A DNA stretch of 44,202 bases from an uncultured Bacteroidia bacterium. Its GTDB lineage: Bacteria > Bacteroidota > Bacteroidia > Bacteroidales > UBA932. The translations under genes were made by a program, and so were the position numbers. Where the stretch lies: positions 2,682 through 46,883 of the forward strand of contig CACZWF010000008.1 in the NCBI GenBank assembly GCA_902784785.1, read 5' to 3'. The first letter of the stretch is position 1. Each line of letters begins with the position of its first letter. The notes under the pieces are model-generated. The model did not search any database. It was given only the letters and a program-made list of their open reading frames with translations, and was not told the DNA's origin. Positions 24,236 through 32,560 of the stretch are shown here, piece by piece.

Positions 24236-24464
24236 ACCAATCCATCCGCTGTGGACGGAAAGGCCGAATCAGTTTGATACAACAACGGTCTGTTTGGAAC
24301 CATTTGCAATAGTTCTCAATAGCATCTTTCAAAGTCCATCCGGGAGCACACACTACCAATCCTTTGGCAAAATCTTGCCGAAGGACTGTATATGCAATAT
24401 GTGTTTCTCGAGTTTCCGGGTCTGATGCGGGAACTGTTTGAACGATCAGCCTAACGCTATCCAT
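24222..24464 (-). CDS. Small protein of unknown function, partner of the CdiA-CT-like gene
   Basis: 80 residues from ATG 24464. A longer frame starting with TTG at 24527 is rejected because that codon lies over the likely promoter (24514-24544). The sequence (THIAYTVLRQDFAKGLVV, GWTLKDAIENYCKWFQTDRCCIKLIRP) has Cys and aromatic residues and no domain I know. Overlap with the nuclease-like gene (ATG...TAA, 14 bp) suggests a two-gene unit; an immunity or regulatory role is possible but not shown. Confidence 0.6.
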   Translation of the reverse strand: MDSVRLIVQTVPASDPETRETHIAYTVLRQDFAKGLVVCAPGWTLKDAIENYCKWFQTDRCCIKLIRPFRPQRMDWYDCL

Positions 24465-24513
24465 AACATATCTATAACAGTTCCATTTGATCGTGGATGG
24501 AGAACCAGACAGG

Positions 24514-24544
24514 CGAAGATACGACAAATAAATATGATTGCCAA
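24514..24544 (-). promoter_or_regulatory. Likely promoter of the nuclease-like gene pair
   Basis: On the minus strand: TTGG (24544-24541), 19-bp spacer, TATCTTCG (24521-24514). The -7 box has one mismatch to TAnnTTTG. It gives a leader of ~45 nt to ATG 24464. Confidence 0.5.
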
Positions 24545-24568
24545 TTTTTTTATCGTTTTGCGTCCATT

Positions 24569-24599
24569 TTTGTAACTCGCTTGCGCCATTGTAATTTTG
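24569..24599 (+). promoter_or_regulatory. Consensus promoter of small RNA unit 2
   Basis: TTTG (24569-24572), 19-bp spacer, TAATTTTG (24592-24599): exact consensus and spacing. It faces the 3' end of ackA. Confidence 0.75.
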
Positions 24600-24604
24600 G
24601 TTTA

Positions 24605-24670
24605 CATCTGTCGCCCGGAACCCGAGAGCTCATACAAAAGCCACTCGGCAATCCGGGTGGCTTTTGTTAT
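24605..24670 (+). ncRNA. Candidate small RNA 2, antisense to the ackA 3' untranslated region
   Basis: About 65 nt between a consensus promoter and a 14-bp terminator stem. It contains TCTGTCGCC (24607-24615), as in candidate small RNA 1, followed in both by ACC, AG, CTC and a GCCAC/ACCAC terminator arm. No usable start codon lies in the frame that aligns with the 29-codon frame of RNA 1, which favours a non-coding role. If ackA transcripts read to the shared hairpin, the two RNAs would overlap end to end. Confidence 0.45.
24635..24666. terminator. Bidirectional terminator between small RNA 2 and ackA
   Basis: CAAAAGCCACTCGG (24635-24648) pairs with CCGGGTGGCTTTTG (24653-24666), 14 bp with one G-U, loop CAAT. 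T-rich on both sides. It serves small RNA 2 on the plus strand and ackA (stop at 24689) on the minus strand. Confidence 0.85.
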
Positions 24671-24688
24671 AAGTATGTACTGCGAATT

Positions 24689-25903
24689 TTAGATTTCCTC
24701 GTTGAGGACGATGTTCATCGTGTCCTGGGCGATGACGAGTTCTTCGTTGGTGCAGATGACGGCGGCCTTGACTTTGGACTCGGGCAGGGTGATCATCACA
24801 TCTTTGCCGCGGCAGTCGTTGGCTTCATTGTCGAACTGAAGGCCGAGATAGGTCAGGTTGTCGCAGACACGGCGACGCAGGCGCGCGTTGTTTTCGCCGA
24901 TACCGCCCGTAAACACGACCAGATCCACGCCGTTCATTTCCGCCACATAGGCACCCACGTAATTGATGATTCCGTGTACGAGCTTCTTCAAGGCCAGTTT
25001 GGCACGATACTCTCCGTTCTCGGCGGCCTGACCCAGGTCACGGAAGTCGGATGAAATACCGGACACGCCCAGGAAACCGCTCTCCTTGTTGAGCATCGTT
25101 TCCACCTGGTCGGCGGTCAGTCCCTCTTTCTTCTGGATGTAAGTGACAACCGAGGGGTCGATGGCGCCGCTGCGCGTACCCATGATGAGACCGTCCAGCG
25201 GGGTAAGACCCATCGAGGTATTGACACACTTTCCGTTGAGCACCGCTGCGATGGAACTGCCGTTGCCGAGGTGGCAGGTGATGATGCGGCTGTTGTTCAG
25301 ATCCAGACCGGCGAAACGGGCGCCTTTGGCCGACACATAACGATGGCTGGTGCCGTGGAAGCCGTATTTACGGATATCGTATTTCTCAAAGTAGCGATAG
25401 GGAATCGCATAGGTGTAAGCGTAATCGGGCATCGTCTGATGGAAAGCCGTATCGAAAACGGCCACCTGCGGCGTGGAAGGCATTACCTCATTAACGGCAT
25501 AAATACCCTTAAGGTTGGCGGGATTGTGGAGCGGACCGAGGTCGCAGCATTTCTCCACCTGCGCGATCAGTTCGTCATCGATGCGTTTGCTGGCGGTCAT
25601 CTTCGAGCCGCCGTGGAGCACGCGATGTCCCACCGCCTCGATATCTTCCAGGGAATTCAACACGCCGACGGTCTTGTCCGTCAGGACCTCCAAAACGGCT
25701 CGGATGGCATCCGTATGGTCGGGAATCGGCTTGTCTTCCACCACTGCCTCCTTGCCGGTTGTCTGATGCTTGAGGCGGGACATATCCATTCCGATACGCT
25801 CGACCAGACCCTTGGCCAACAAATCGTAACTATCGTTGCTTTTCATGTCGAGCAGCTGATACTTCAGAGAAGAACTGCCGCAGTTGAGAACCAAAATAAT
25901 CAT
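24689..25903 (-). CDS. ackA: Acetate kinase
   Basis: 404 residues, normal length. Makes ATP and acetate from acetyl phosphate and ADP in fermentative metabolism. Motifs: N7-C-G-S-S-S-L-K-Y at the start, GHRVLHGG near 90, VAVFDTAFHQTMP, the KYGFHGTSH signature near 180, HLGNGSS, and GGIGEN near 330. No pta gene is adjacent in this window. Its promoter box is TATATTTG on the minus strand at 25973-25980, leaving a ~60-nt leader. Confidence 0.97.
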   Translation of the reverse strand: MIILVLNCGSSSLKYQLLDMKSNDSYDLLAKGLVERIGMDMSRLKHQTTGKEAVVEDKPIPDHTDAIRAVLEVLTDKTVGVLNSLEDIEAVGHRVLHGGSKMTASKRIDDELIAQVEKCCDLGPLHNPANLKGIYAVNEVMPSTPQVAVFDTAFHQTMPDYAYTYAIPYRYFEKYDIRKYGFHGTSHRYVSAKGARFAGLDLNNSRIITCHLGNGSSIAAVLNGKCVNTSMGLTPLDGLIMGTRSGAIDPSVVTYIQKKEGLTADQVETMLNKESGFLGVSGISSDFRDLGQAAENGEYRAKLALKKLVHGIINYVGAYVAEMNGVDLVVFTGGIGENNARLRRRVCDNLTYLGLQFDNEANDCRGKDVMITLPESKVKAAVICTNEELVIAQDTMNIVLNEEI

Positions 25904-25972
25904 AAAGACTAGTTAAAAGGTTAGTAAAAAAGAAAAAGTTTTTCCGCAGAAAAAATTTTTCCGAAATCTTCG

Positions 25973-25980
25973 CAAATATA
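25973..25980 (-). promoter_or_regulatory. -7 box of ackA
   Basis: TATATTTG on the minus strand, perfect TAnnTTTG, 70 bp before the ackA ATG. No clear -33 element. The leader is very A/T-rich with runs of A and T. Confidence 0.55.
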
Positions 25981-26004
25981 GGAAATAAATCTTGATATTC
26001 CGCC

Positions 26005-27087
26005 ATGCTTTGCCTGCAAGAAGAAAATATAGGCCGGCCTCTGTGCTTTACTGTCGGGATTTTACTGGGTTTGGCGGCCCGGGATGCCCAAATCTGGCTC
26101 GTGGGAACGACGCTCGGATTTTTGCTCCTTTATACGAATTCCTCTTGGAAAAAAGGACTGAAAAAAGAAAAATTTTTCCTGTTTTGTGTTTTTGCAACAG
26201 GCCTGTTGTGCGGACTGCTGGCGGAAGAGGGAACCCGACTCGGGCATTGGGCTCGGGCAGAAGCTTGGGCGGACCATTTGCGCAGCTATATCCGCAGCCT
26301 CCCCTACCGAGACAGCACGACAAATGAACTGCTTTGCGCACTGCTGACCGGAGACAGAAGCGGACTCCCGCACGAGCTCAAAAACGCCTTCCGGCAAAGC
26401 GGAGCGTCGCATTTATTGGCTTTGTCCGGGATGCATATAGGTATACTCTATCTGGGGTTCAGCTGGGTCTTGCGTTGGGCCGGCAATGCTCCTTTCTGGA
26501 AAAAGACGCGCAGCGTGCTGCTGATTATGCTCTGCGGTGTCTATACGCTGGCGGTCGGAGCAGGAGCGTCCATCGTGCGGGCCTGGCTGTTCATCGTATT
26601 GCGGGAAACGGCCCTTATCCTGGAACGGAAAGTCCGCCCTTCCGACATTTTGGCGGGAGCCCTCATTCTGCAAGAAGCGATGGATCCGACTGCCGTAAGG
26701 GAAATCGGTTTTCAATTAAGTTACCTGGCAATGACGGGGATTGTTTTTCTCTATCCGAAATTGCAGAAATTGTGGCCCGAAGAAGAGGGTTTTTCGGGGA
26801 TAAGTCGAAGGAGCAACGGCCTGCTATCGATAGGATTGCATAAGGTTTGGGATATCTCCGCCTTGTCCATCAGCTGCCAGGTTTTCACCGGTCCGCTGGC
26901 CTGGTGGAAATTCGGTTCCTTTCCCTTGTTTTTCCTGCTGACCAACCTGCTCTGTATGCCATTGATGACCTTGGTGATGGCGGGAGCGTTGGTGGCTCTT
27001 ACAACAAGAATTCCATTGTTGCTGACAGTCAACGAAACTTGCTGCCGGACTTTGATTTTTACGTTGGAAACGATTGCGTCACTCTGA
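26005..27087 (+). CDS. ComEC/Rec2-related membrane protein, short form
   Basis: 360 residues with many hydrophobic segments. The Competence domain is clear: LLCALLTGDRSGLPHELKNAFRQSGASHLLALSGMHIGIL (~110-150), AGASIVRAWLF, and REIGFQLSYLAMTGIVFLYP. In competent bacteria ComEC is the inner-membrane channel for single-stranded DNA. This copy is about half the usual 650-750 residues: no N-terminal OB-like soluble domain and no C-terminal metallo-hydrolase domain follow, and the frame ends cleanly at 27087. It may be a natural short form or a truncated gene. The start is ATG 26005. Confidence 0.85.
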   Translation: MLCLQEENIGRPLCFTVGILLGLAARDAQIWLVGTTLGFLLLYTNSSWKKGLKKEKFFLFCVFATGLLCGLLAEEGTRLGHWARAEAWADHLRSYIRSLPYRDSTTNELLCALLTGDRSGLPHELKNAFRQSGASHLLALSGMHIGILYLGFSWVLRWAGNAPFWKKTRSVLLIMLCGVYTLAVGAGASIVRAWLFIVLRETALILERKVRPSDILAGALILQEAMDPTAVREIGFQLSYLAMTGIVFLYPKLQKLWPEEEGFSGISRRSNGLLSIGLHKVWDISALSISCQVFTGPLAWWKFGSFPLFFLLTNLLCMPLMTLVMAGALVALTTRIPLLLTVNETCCRTLIFTLETIASL

Positions 27088-27109
27088 AGTTACGCGATAG
27101 CAGCCCCTC

Positions 27110-27124
27110 GGCGGTCTCTCCGCC
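27110..27124. terminator. Small hairpin between comEC-like and apbE-like genes
   Basis: GGCGG-TCTCT-CCGCC lies in the 37-bp convergent gap, directly after the apbE stop. There is no T-run, so it is only a weak terminator candidate. Confidence 0.3.
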
Positions 27125-28201
27125 TCACTTCTCCGGGAAGCCCTCGGACTTCCAGATACGAAATTCTTCCTGACCGCTGTCAGCCGTGTCTTCCCCGCTG
27201 ATCAGACAGGCGTCCAACCCGGGATGTGCTTCGACAAAAGCGACGGCCGCCTCCGTCCCGACGACCATGCAATAGGTCGCAATGGCATCCGCCAAAGTCG
27301 CGGGATAGCCGGCAAAAGGAGCGTCAGAAGCGATCAAAGGGCATTCCGGGCCTACGATAATCGTGGCGGAACGCAAAGAATGAGACACCGGCCTCCCCGT
27401 CGAAGGGTCGATGGTATGGGCGTATTTAACGCCGTCTATGATGTAATATTTCCGGTAATTGCCGGAGGTGACGACTCCTGCGGGCACCTCTTTCACCGAG
27501 AACACGCCGCTGATTTTCCGTCCCGGCGTATCGTTGCCGTCAAAGGGAGCGTCAATGCCCAACTTCCAGGGTTTGCCCGATGCATTGACCCCGGCGCAGA
27601 CCATCTCTCCGCCCACATTGACCAGCATATCCTTCACGCCTTGCGAACGCAGATAGGCCGCCAACACATCACTGCTGAATCCTTGCGCCAAAGCATTGAA
27701 ATTGAAACGCTGGGGCTGCCCGTCGGAGCGACGGAGCGAGAACGAGCCGGCCAGGGCCTTCAACGAATTGACGGTGACCTCGGAGGGCAAGGAATCGTGT
27801 TTGAAGCCGAAGCCCCAGGCATCGAAAAGGGCGGCCGCCGACGCATCCACTTTCCCGTCGGTCAAACGCCAGGCGTCCTGAGCCAAGTCCAACATTTTCA
27901 AGAACATCGCATCGTAGCCTGCCGCCAAAGCCTCCTCGCGGGTCGAGACGACATCGGAGAGTTCTCCCCTATTGTGACGGGACAGGACGGAACCCTGATT
28001 ATATCCGGACAACGAAGCATCGATGGCGGTAAGCAGTGAATCCATCCCGCGCTGCAATTCGGAACGGTCGACAGATACCCCTTGCAGGTTGGCTTTTACC
28101 TGCCATACTCCCCCTTGGGCATAGCCCGTAAAATCCACATAGACGGGACGGCTGCACGAGAGGCAAAGCGCGCAACACAAAAGCAAAAGGGCGTTTTTCA
28201 T
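27125..28201 (-). CDS. apbE: FAD:protein FMN transferase (ApbE family) lipoprotein
   Basis: 358 residues from ATG 28201. Lipoprotein signal MKNALLLLCCALCLSC with Cys16 as the lipidated residue. ApbE attaches FMN from FAD to Thr/Ser of extracytoplasmic flavoproteins such as Rnf and Nqr subunits. Seen: DASAAALFDAWGFG, FNFNALAQGFSSDVLA, VNVGGEMVCAG (FAD binding), YAHTIDPSTGRPV, and SDAPFAG..ADAIATYCMVVG with Asp residues that bind Mg2+. A longer open frame runs upstream to 28549 but the signal peptide and the TATCTTTG box at 28227-28234 fix the start. No flavoprotein target is encoded in the window. Confidence 0.95.
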   Translation of the reverse strand: MKNALLLLCCALCLSCSRPVYVDFTGYAQGGVWQVKANLQGVSVDRSELQRGMDSLLTAIDASLSGYNQGSVLSRHNRGELSDVVSTREEALAAGYDAMFLKMLDLAQDAWRLTDGKVDASAAALFDAWGFGFKHDSLPSEVTVNSLKALAGSFSLRRSDGQPQRFNFNALAQGFSSDVLAAYLRSQGVKDMLVNVGGEMVCAGVNASGKPWKLGIDAPFDGNDTPGRKISGVFSVKEVPAGVVTSGNYRKYYIIDGVKYAHTIDPSTGRPVSHSLRSATIIVGPECPLIASDAPFAGYPATLADAIATYCMVVGTEAAVAFVEAHPGLDACLISGEDTADSGQEEFRIWKSEGFPEK

Positions 28202-28226
28202 AAACTCTACCTTAAATTTACGGATG

Positions 28227-28258
28227 CAAAGATACGCAAAGAAGAGGGATTCTTGAAA
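28227..28258 (-). promoter_or_regulatory. Promoter of apbE
   Basis: On the minus strand: TTTC (28258-28255), 20-bp spacer, TATCTTTG (28234-28227), ~26 bp before ATG 28201. Confidence 0.7.
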
Positions 28259-28316
28259 AGAATTATTATGTTCCCGCTTCGCGGGTAGATACTTTCGCCT
28301 CGGAAGAACAAATGAA

Positions 28317-28348
28317 TTTGTTTTTCTCTCGGCTTGTTCGTATCTTTG
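28317..28348 (+). promoter_or_regulatory. Promoter of the FISUMP lipoprotein operon
   Basis: TTTG (28317-28320), 20-bp spacer, TATCTTTG (28341-28348), ~25 bp before ATG 28373. It probably drives the lipoprotein, PASTA protein, pseudouridine synthase and hisS. Confidence 0.82.
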
Positions 28349-28372
28349 TAAGTTTAGACAAGGACTGTGATT

Positions 28373-29443
28373 ATGAACGGAAAAATCATCATAGCGGCAA
28401 CCCTCTGCATCCTGCTGCTGGGCGCCTGCAAAAAGAACGAAACGACACCCACCAAGAACTATTTGGAAGGTTCGCTCAGCATCGAATGCGTCAACTATAT
28501 CAAGGTGGGAACGTTGGTCCATTTCAAGACTGACCACAAACTCTACCATCCTGAGAAAGGGACTTTGAGTTATACGTGGAAAATCGCCGGCCTGATGAGT
28601 GAATCTGTTCCGGCGTCAGGCAAGGACAACGATTTTGAATATACATTCGACAAAGACAGCCTTGCGACCTATACTGTCATTTGCACGGTCACCCCATCTG
28701 GTAATTATTACGGAACATCGGCCACGGCGTATATCACCACCATCAAAGGAGGCATAGGCATCAACAATGCCGGTGACGCCTACGAATGCAGTCTGCCCTT
28801 GGATTTTGACGCCGCGAAAGGAGATCAAAAACATTCTTATCCGAACGACAGCGTTTTCGTATCCACCAGCATAAACGGGAAAGAATGGATGCGTTGCAAC
28901 CTCGCAACCCGCGAGGCCCGCAGCCTCAACACCACGGGTGCGGCCGGACGTAAAATCGGAGCGTCTTACCGGGGATATGAGATTCTCGACAATACCTTGG
29001 GTGCCTATTACAACTGGAATGAAGCGATAGATGCTTGTCCCGATGGCTGGCGCCTTCCTACGGACAAGGAATGGACGGCTATGGCGCAAAGCGTGGCTAC
29101 CGCCGCCGGCATTTCCGAGGTTCCTGCCACAGAGAAAAATTGGGAAGATGTGGCCGGGGAAATGACCTGTTTCTTCAAGTTCAACGGAGAAGATATGGTG
29201 GAATATCAGCCCAAGGTGAAACGCACCGACCGCTCCCGCCTTTCTATCAAGATGTTCGGCCAGGCCACCGCCGGAAAATACTTCAACTTTTTCGGGGAAA
29301 AGGCCGTTTTCTGGACGGCGACATCCTACACGGACGCCAGCAAGGCCTGGTGCCGTTTCTTCTCCTACGACAGCCCGGACGTGCTGGCCTCTCCGATGGA
29401 CAAGGCGAGTTTCTACGCCCAGGTCAGATGCATAAAAGACTGA
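28373..29443 (+). CDS. FISUMP-domain surface lipoprotein
   Basis: 356 residues from ATG 28373; a GTG two codons earlier is possible. Signal peptide with lipobox LLLGAC. Residues ~30-140 look like Ig/PKD-type beta strands (LSYTWKIAG, YTVICTVTPSGNYYGTSATAYI). The C-terminal ~210 residues carry the FISUMP (Fibrobacter major paralogous) signature: INGKEWMRCNLA, YNWNEAIDACPDGWRLPTDKEW, FWTATSY, and a final VRCIKD. These are common surface lipoproteins in Bacteroidales, with a C-type-lectin-like fold; the ligand is unknown. Confidence 0.85.
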   Translation: MNGKIIIAATLCILLLGACKKNETTPTKNYLEGSLSIECVNYIKVGTLVHFKTDHKLYHPEKGTLSYTWKIAGLMSESVPASGKDNDFEYTFDKDSLATYTVICTVTPSGNYYGTSATAYITTIKGGIGINNAGDAYECSLPLDFDAAKGDQKHSYPNDSVFVSTSINGKEWMRCNLATREARSLNTTGAAGRKIGASYRGYEILDNTLGAYYNWNEAIDACPDGWRLPTDKEWTAMAQSVATAAGISEVPATEKNWEDVAGEMTCFFKFNGEDMVEYQPKVKRTDRSRLSIKMFGQATAGKYFNFFGEKAVFWTATSYTDASKAWCRFFSYDSPDVLASPMDKASFYAQVRCIKD

Positions 29444-29444
29444 T

Positions 29445-30266
29445 ATGGCTAAAAAGAATAATAAAAAGAATATTTTTGGCAACTGGATTGTCAAGAACCT
29501 TCTGGGAATGGTCGGCGTATATGTCGTTGTCATTCTGATCATCACGCTGTGCCTGGGACTGTTTACCCGTCACGGGAAAGAAATCAAAGTGCCGGACTTT
29601 ACGGGAATGAACATTCCGCAAGCCCGGGCGCTGGCCGAGAAAAACAAATTGGAAGTGCTGGTCTCCGACTCCGTATACGTCCGCCGTATGGCCCCCGGAA
29701 GCATCTATCGCCAGAATCCGGCCCCCGGAAGCGGAGTTAAACAAGGCCGTAAAATCCGTGTGGTCATCAACGCGGTCAACCCCAAACAGGTGGTGGTTCC
29801 CAATGTCGTCGGCTACTCGCTACGTCAGGCCATTTCTGAAATCATCGGCGCCGGTTTGCAAGTGGGAACCCTGAGTTACACCAACGATTTCGCCACCAAC
29901 AATGTGCTGGCACAGAGTTACCGTGGGGAAGACATTGAGGCAGGCACCCAGCTTGAAAGCGACAGCGTCATCGACCTCACCCTCGGCGTCAACGCCAAAG
30001 AAAATGAGACGATGGTCCCCGACCTGCTTGGAATGCATCTGCTGCAGGCGACGGATCAGTTGCACGACAACTCCCTCAACGTAGGGAGAGTGTTTTATGA
30101 GCGTGACATCCGCACCTATGCCGATTCCCTGGCTGCCGTCATCTATCGGCAGGTTCCCGATATCGGAGGCGATCCCGTAAAAATGGGCGGGACCGTCAAA
30201 CTTTATTTCACGTTGGACCCCAACAAAGTGCCGGTGCGCAAAGATCCGGAAGAAAAGGCTGAATGA
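29445..30266 (+). CDS. PASTA-domain membrane protein
   Basis: 273 residues. One membrane helix (~16-40) followed by three PASTA repeats (~47-110, ~114-182, ~190-258), each beginning with a VPD.TGM / VPNVVGY / VPDLLGM strand, and a short charged tail. PASTA domains bind peptidoglycan fragments in Gram-positive kinases and PBPs; in Bacteroidetes this stand-alone form has no kinase domain. Starts 1 bp after the lipoprotein stop and its own stop overlaps the start of the pseudouridine synthase gene (ATGA). Confidence 0.92.
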   Translation: MAKKNNKKNIFGNWIVKNLLGMVGVYVVVILIITLCLGLFTRHGKEIKVPDFTGMNIPQARALAEKNKLEVLVSDSVYVRRMAPGSIYRQNPAPGSGVKQGRKIRVVINAVNPKQVVVPNVVGYSLRQAISEIIGAGLQVGTLSYTNDFATNNVLAQSYRGEDIEAGTQLESDSVIDLTLGVNAKENETMVPDLLGMHLLQATDQLHDNSLNVGRVFYERDIRTYADSLAAVIYRQVPDIGGDPVKMGGTVKLYFTLDPNKVPVRKDPEEKAE

Positions 30267-31333
30267 AAAAGTTCGAGGAAGATATCGAGTTCGAAGAGCC
30301 TGCTGACGACCTGGAGGAGAACGAAGGGGCTTGTTTTGAGCATTATCGCTTCGTGATTGACAAGGGACAGGAGCCCTTGCGCATCGATAAGTTCCTCGCC
30401 TTCCATATGGACCACAGTTCCCGCCATCGCATCCAACTGGCCATCAAGGCCGGCTATGTGAAAGTGGGCGACAAGACGGTCAAGGCCAATTACATCGTTC
30501 GCCCCGGGGAAATTGTCTCCTTCGTGATGCCCTACGAGCGCAGGGGCCTGGAGATTCTTCCCGAGAACATTCCCCTCGACATCGTCTATGAAGATGACGA
30601 CGTGCTGGTGCTGAACAAACCGGCCGGTATGGTGGTGCATCCCGGACACGGGCATTACAACGGCACGCTGGTCAACGCCCTAGCGTTCCACTTGGGCTTG
30701 CGGCAGGAGGCGGATGCCGAAGACGAACGAATGGGCGTGCTGGTGCACCGCATCGACAAAGACACCTCCGGCCTGCTGGTGGTCGCGAAAAACGAAGAAG
30801 CCCAGCTCAAACTCGCCAAACAGTTTTTTGTCCACAGCATCAACCGTCGCTATGTGGCGCTGGTCTGGGGCGATGTGAAAGAGGACGAGGGCACCATTGA
30901 CGGCAATATCGGCCGCGACCCGTCCGACCGCCTGCGCTACAAAGTCTATCCGGACGGAGAACAGGGAAAGACGGCCGTCACCCACTATAAGGTACTGGAA
31001 CGCTTCGGCTTTGTCACCTTGGTCGAATGCCGGCTGGAAACGGGACGCACCCACCAGATCCGGGTGCATTTCAAACATATCGGGCATCCGTTGTTCAACG
31101 ATGAGCGCTACGACGGAGCCACCATACGCCAGGGCACCATCTACGCCAAATACCGCCAGTTCATCGAGAACTGCTTCAAGATGCTCCCCCGCCAGGCCCT
31201 GCACGCGGCCGACCTGGGTTTCGAGCATCCCCGCAGCGGGAAATGGCTGGAATTCCACGCGGAAATCCCTGAGGATATGCAGGCGCTCATCGAGAAATGG
31301 AGAAACTATACGAAAAATCTAACGGAACTATAA
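30263..31333 (+). CDS. RluA-family 23S rRNA pseudouridine synthase (RluD-like)
   Basis: 356 residues. An S4 RNA-binding domain (~38-95, [25 protein letters not shown]) is followed by the catalytic domain with [13 protein letters not shown] and Asp165 in H162-R-I-D165-K-D-T-S-G. The C-terminal [19 protein letters not shown] motif is standard. RluD-type enzymes isomerise uridines in helix 69 of 23S rRNA; the exact site is inferred. An extra ~28-residue acidic N-terminus precedes the S4 domain. Coupled to the PASTA gene by a four-base overlap; its TAA overlaps the hisS ATG (TAATG). Confidence 0.93.
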   Translation: MKKFEEDIEFEEPADDLEENEGACFEHYRFVIDKGQEPLRIDKFLAFHMDHSSRHRIQLAIKAGYVKVGDKTVKANYIVRPGEIVSFVMPYERRGLEILPENIPLDIVYEDDDVLVLNKPAGMVVHPGHGHYNGTLVNALAFHLGLRQEADAEDERMGVLVHRIDKDTSGLLVVAKNEEAQLKLAKQFFVHSINRRYVALVWGDVKEDEGTIDGNIGRDPSDRLRYKVYPDGEQGKTAVTHYKVLERFGFVTLVECRLETGRTHQIRVHFKHIGHPLFNDERYDGATIRQGTIYAKYRQFIENCFKMLPRQALHAADLGFEHPRSGKWLEFHAEIPEDMQALIEKWRNYTKNLTEL

Positions 31334-32560
31334 TGGCACAGAAACCTTCCATCCCCAAAGGCACGCGCGATTTCGGACCTTCCGAAATGGCGGCCCGCAA
31401 CTATATTTTCGACACCATCAAGGCGGTCTTCAAGACCTACGGATTCTCACAGATCGAGACCCCCGCGATGGAGAACCTTTCCACCCTGCTGGGCAAGTAC
31501 GGCGAGGAAGGCGACAAACTGCTGTTCCGCATCCTCAATTCGGGCGATGCGTTCGCGGGCCTGGATATGAGCGGCGAGATGGACAGCAAGAAACTCAGCC
31601 TGAAGGTATGCGAAAAAGGCCTGCGTTACGACCTGACCGTGCCCTTCGCCCGTTCAGATCGTGGACACGGTGTTCCGCCGTCTGGACATTCGCGTTTGCA
31701 TCAAGATTAACAACCGAAAGCTCCTGAGTGGCCTCGCGGAAATCGCCGGGACACCGGACAAGGTGGTGGATATCACAGTTGCCATTGACAAGATTGACAA
31801 AATCGGGCTAGATGCCGTCAAGGCGGAGATGGCCGAAAAGGGCTTGAGCGCCGAGGCCGTCTCTGTGATAGAGCCGGTGCTGACGCTCAGCGGAGACAAC
31901 CGCGCCAAACTGGCGGTAATGAAGGGCCTGTTCGAGGGCGGCAGCGCCTCGGGCATTGTGTCCCAGGACGGCTTAAAAGGCGTGGCCGAATTGGAAGAGC
32001 TGCTGGATTATATCGACTGCGCCAAGGTGAACAGCGCCGTTGAAATCGACCTGTCGCTGGCCCGCGGCCTCAACTACTATACAGGTGCCATTTTCGAGGT
32101 AAAGGCCCTTGATTTTGCGATTGGAAGCATCTGCGGCGGCGGCCGTTACGACAACCTCACCGGCATCTTCGGTCTGCCCGACACCTCGGGCGTGGGCATT
32201 TCCTTCGGGGCCGACCGCATCTACGACGTGCTGCTGGGCCTGGATAAATTCCCCTCCGCCCTCAAATCTTCCACCGATATTCTTTTTGCCGATATGGGAG
32301 AGACGGCCTTCCTGATTCCCGTGGTCAAAGCCCTGCGCGAAAAAGGCGTCTGCTGCGAAATTTATCCCGAGAACACCAAACTCAAAAAGCAGTTCGACTA
32401 CGCCGACCGCAAGGGCATCCCCTTTATCAGCATCTGCGGCAGCAACGAAGCCGCCGCCGGCCAGATCAACCTCAAGAACCTCGCCACCGGCGAACAGCAG
32501 ACCTTCTCCAAGGATGACCTGGACGGGATGGTGGCGTTTATCGGCCAACTTCCCAAGTAA
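31333..32560 (+). pseudogene. hisS: Histidine--tRNA ligase gene with internal out-of-frame deletion
   Basis: Starts at ATG 31333 with [13 protein letters not shown] and reads normally to YDLTVPFAR (31653). From there the next expected ~54 residues are absent, including class II motif 2 (the RADRPQKGRFREF region that binds ATP and the tRNA end). The gene resumes in another frame at [11 protein letters not shown] (31652 onward) and then reads normally to TAA 32560, with the HisRS signature RGLNYYTGAIFEV and motif 3 GISFGADRIYDVL. The two halves overlap at CGTT (31651-31654). As it stands no complete enzyme can be made. Its 3' end (last ~15 residues) differs from a second copy of the hisS end at 34020-34115. 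Confidence 0.88.
32453..32514 (+). repeat. Left copy of 62-bp direct repeat (hisS 3' coding sequence)
   Basis: Identical over 62 bp to 34020-34081. It encodes AAGQINLKNLATGEQQTFSK of HisRS. After it the sequence continues as DDLDGMVAFIGQLPK. Confidence 0.9.

Noticed and set aside
24465-24527. Longer N-terminus with TTG start for the small island gene
   Set aside because: That stretch contains the likely -7 box and 5' leader; ATG 24464 fits the promoter better.
17020-24680. Flanking direct repeats (attL/attR) of the island
   Set aside because: The two edges were compared by eye; only short matches such as CGTTTGC occur, too short to call an attachment site.
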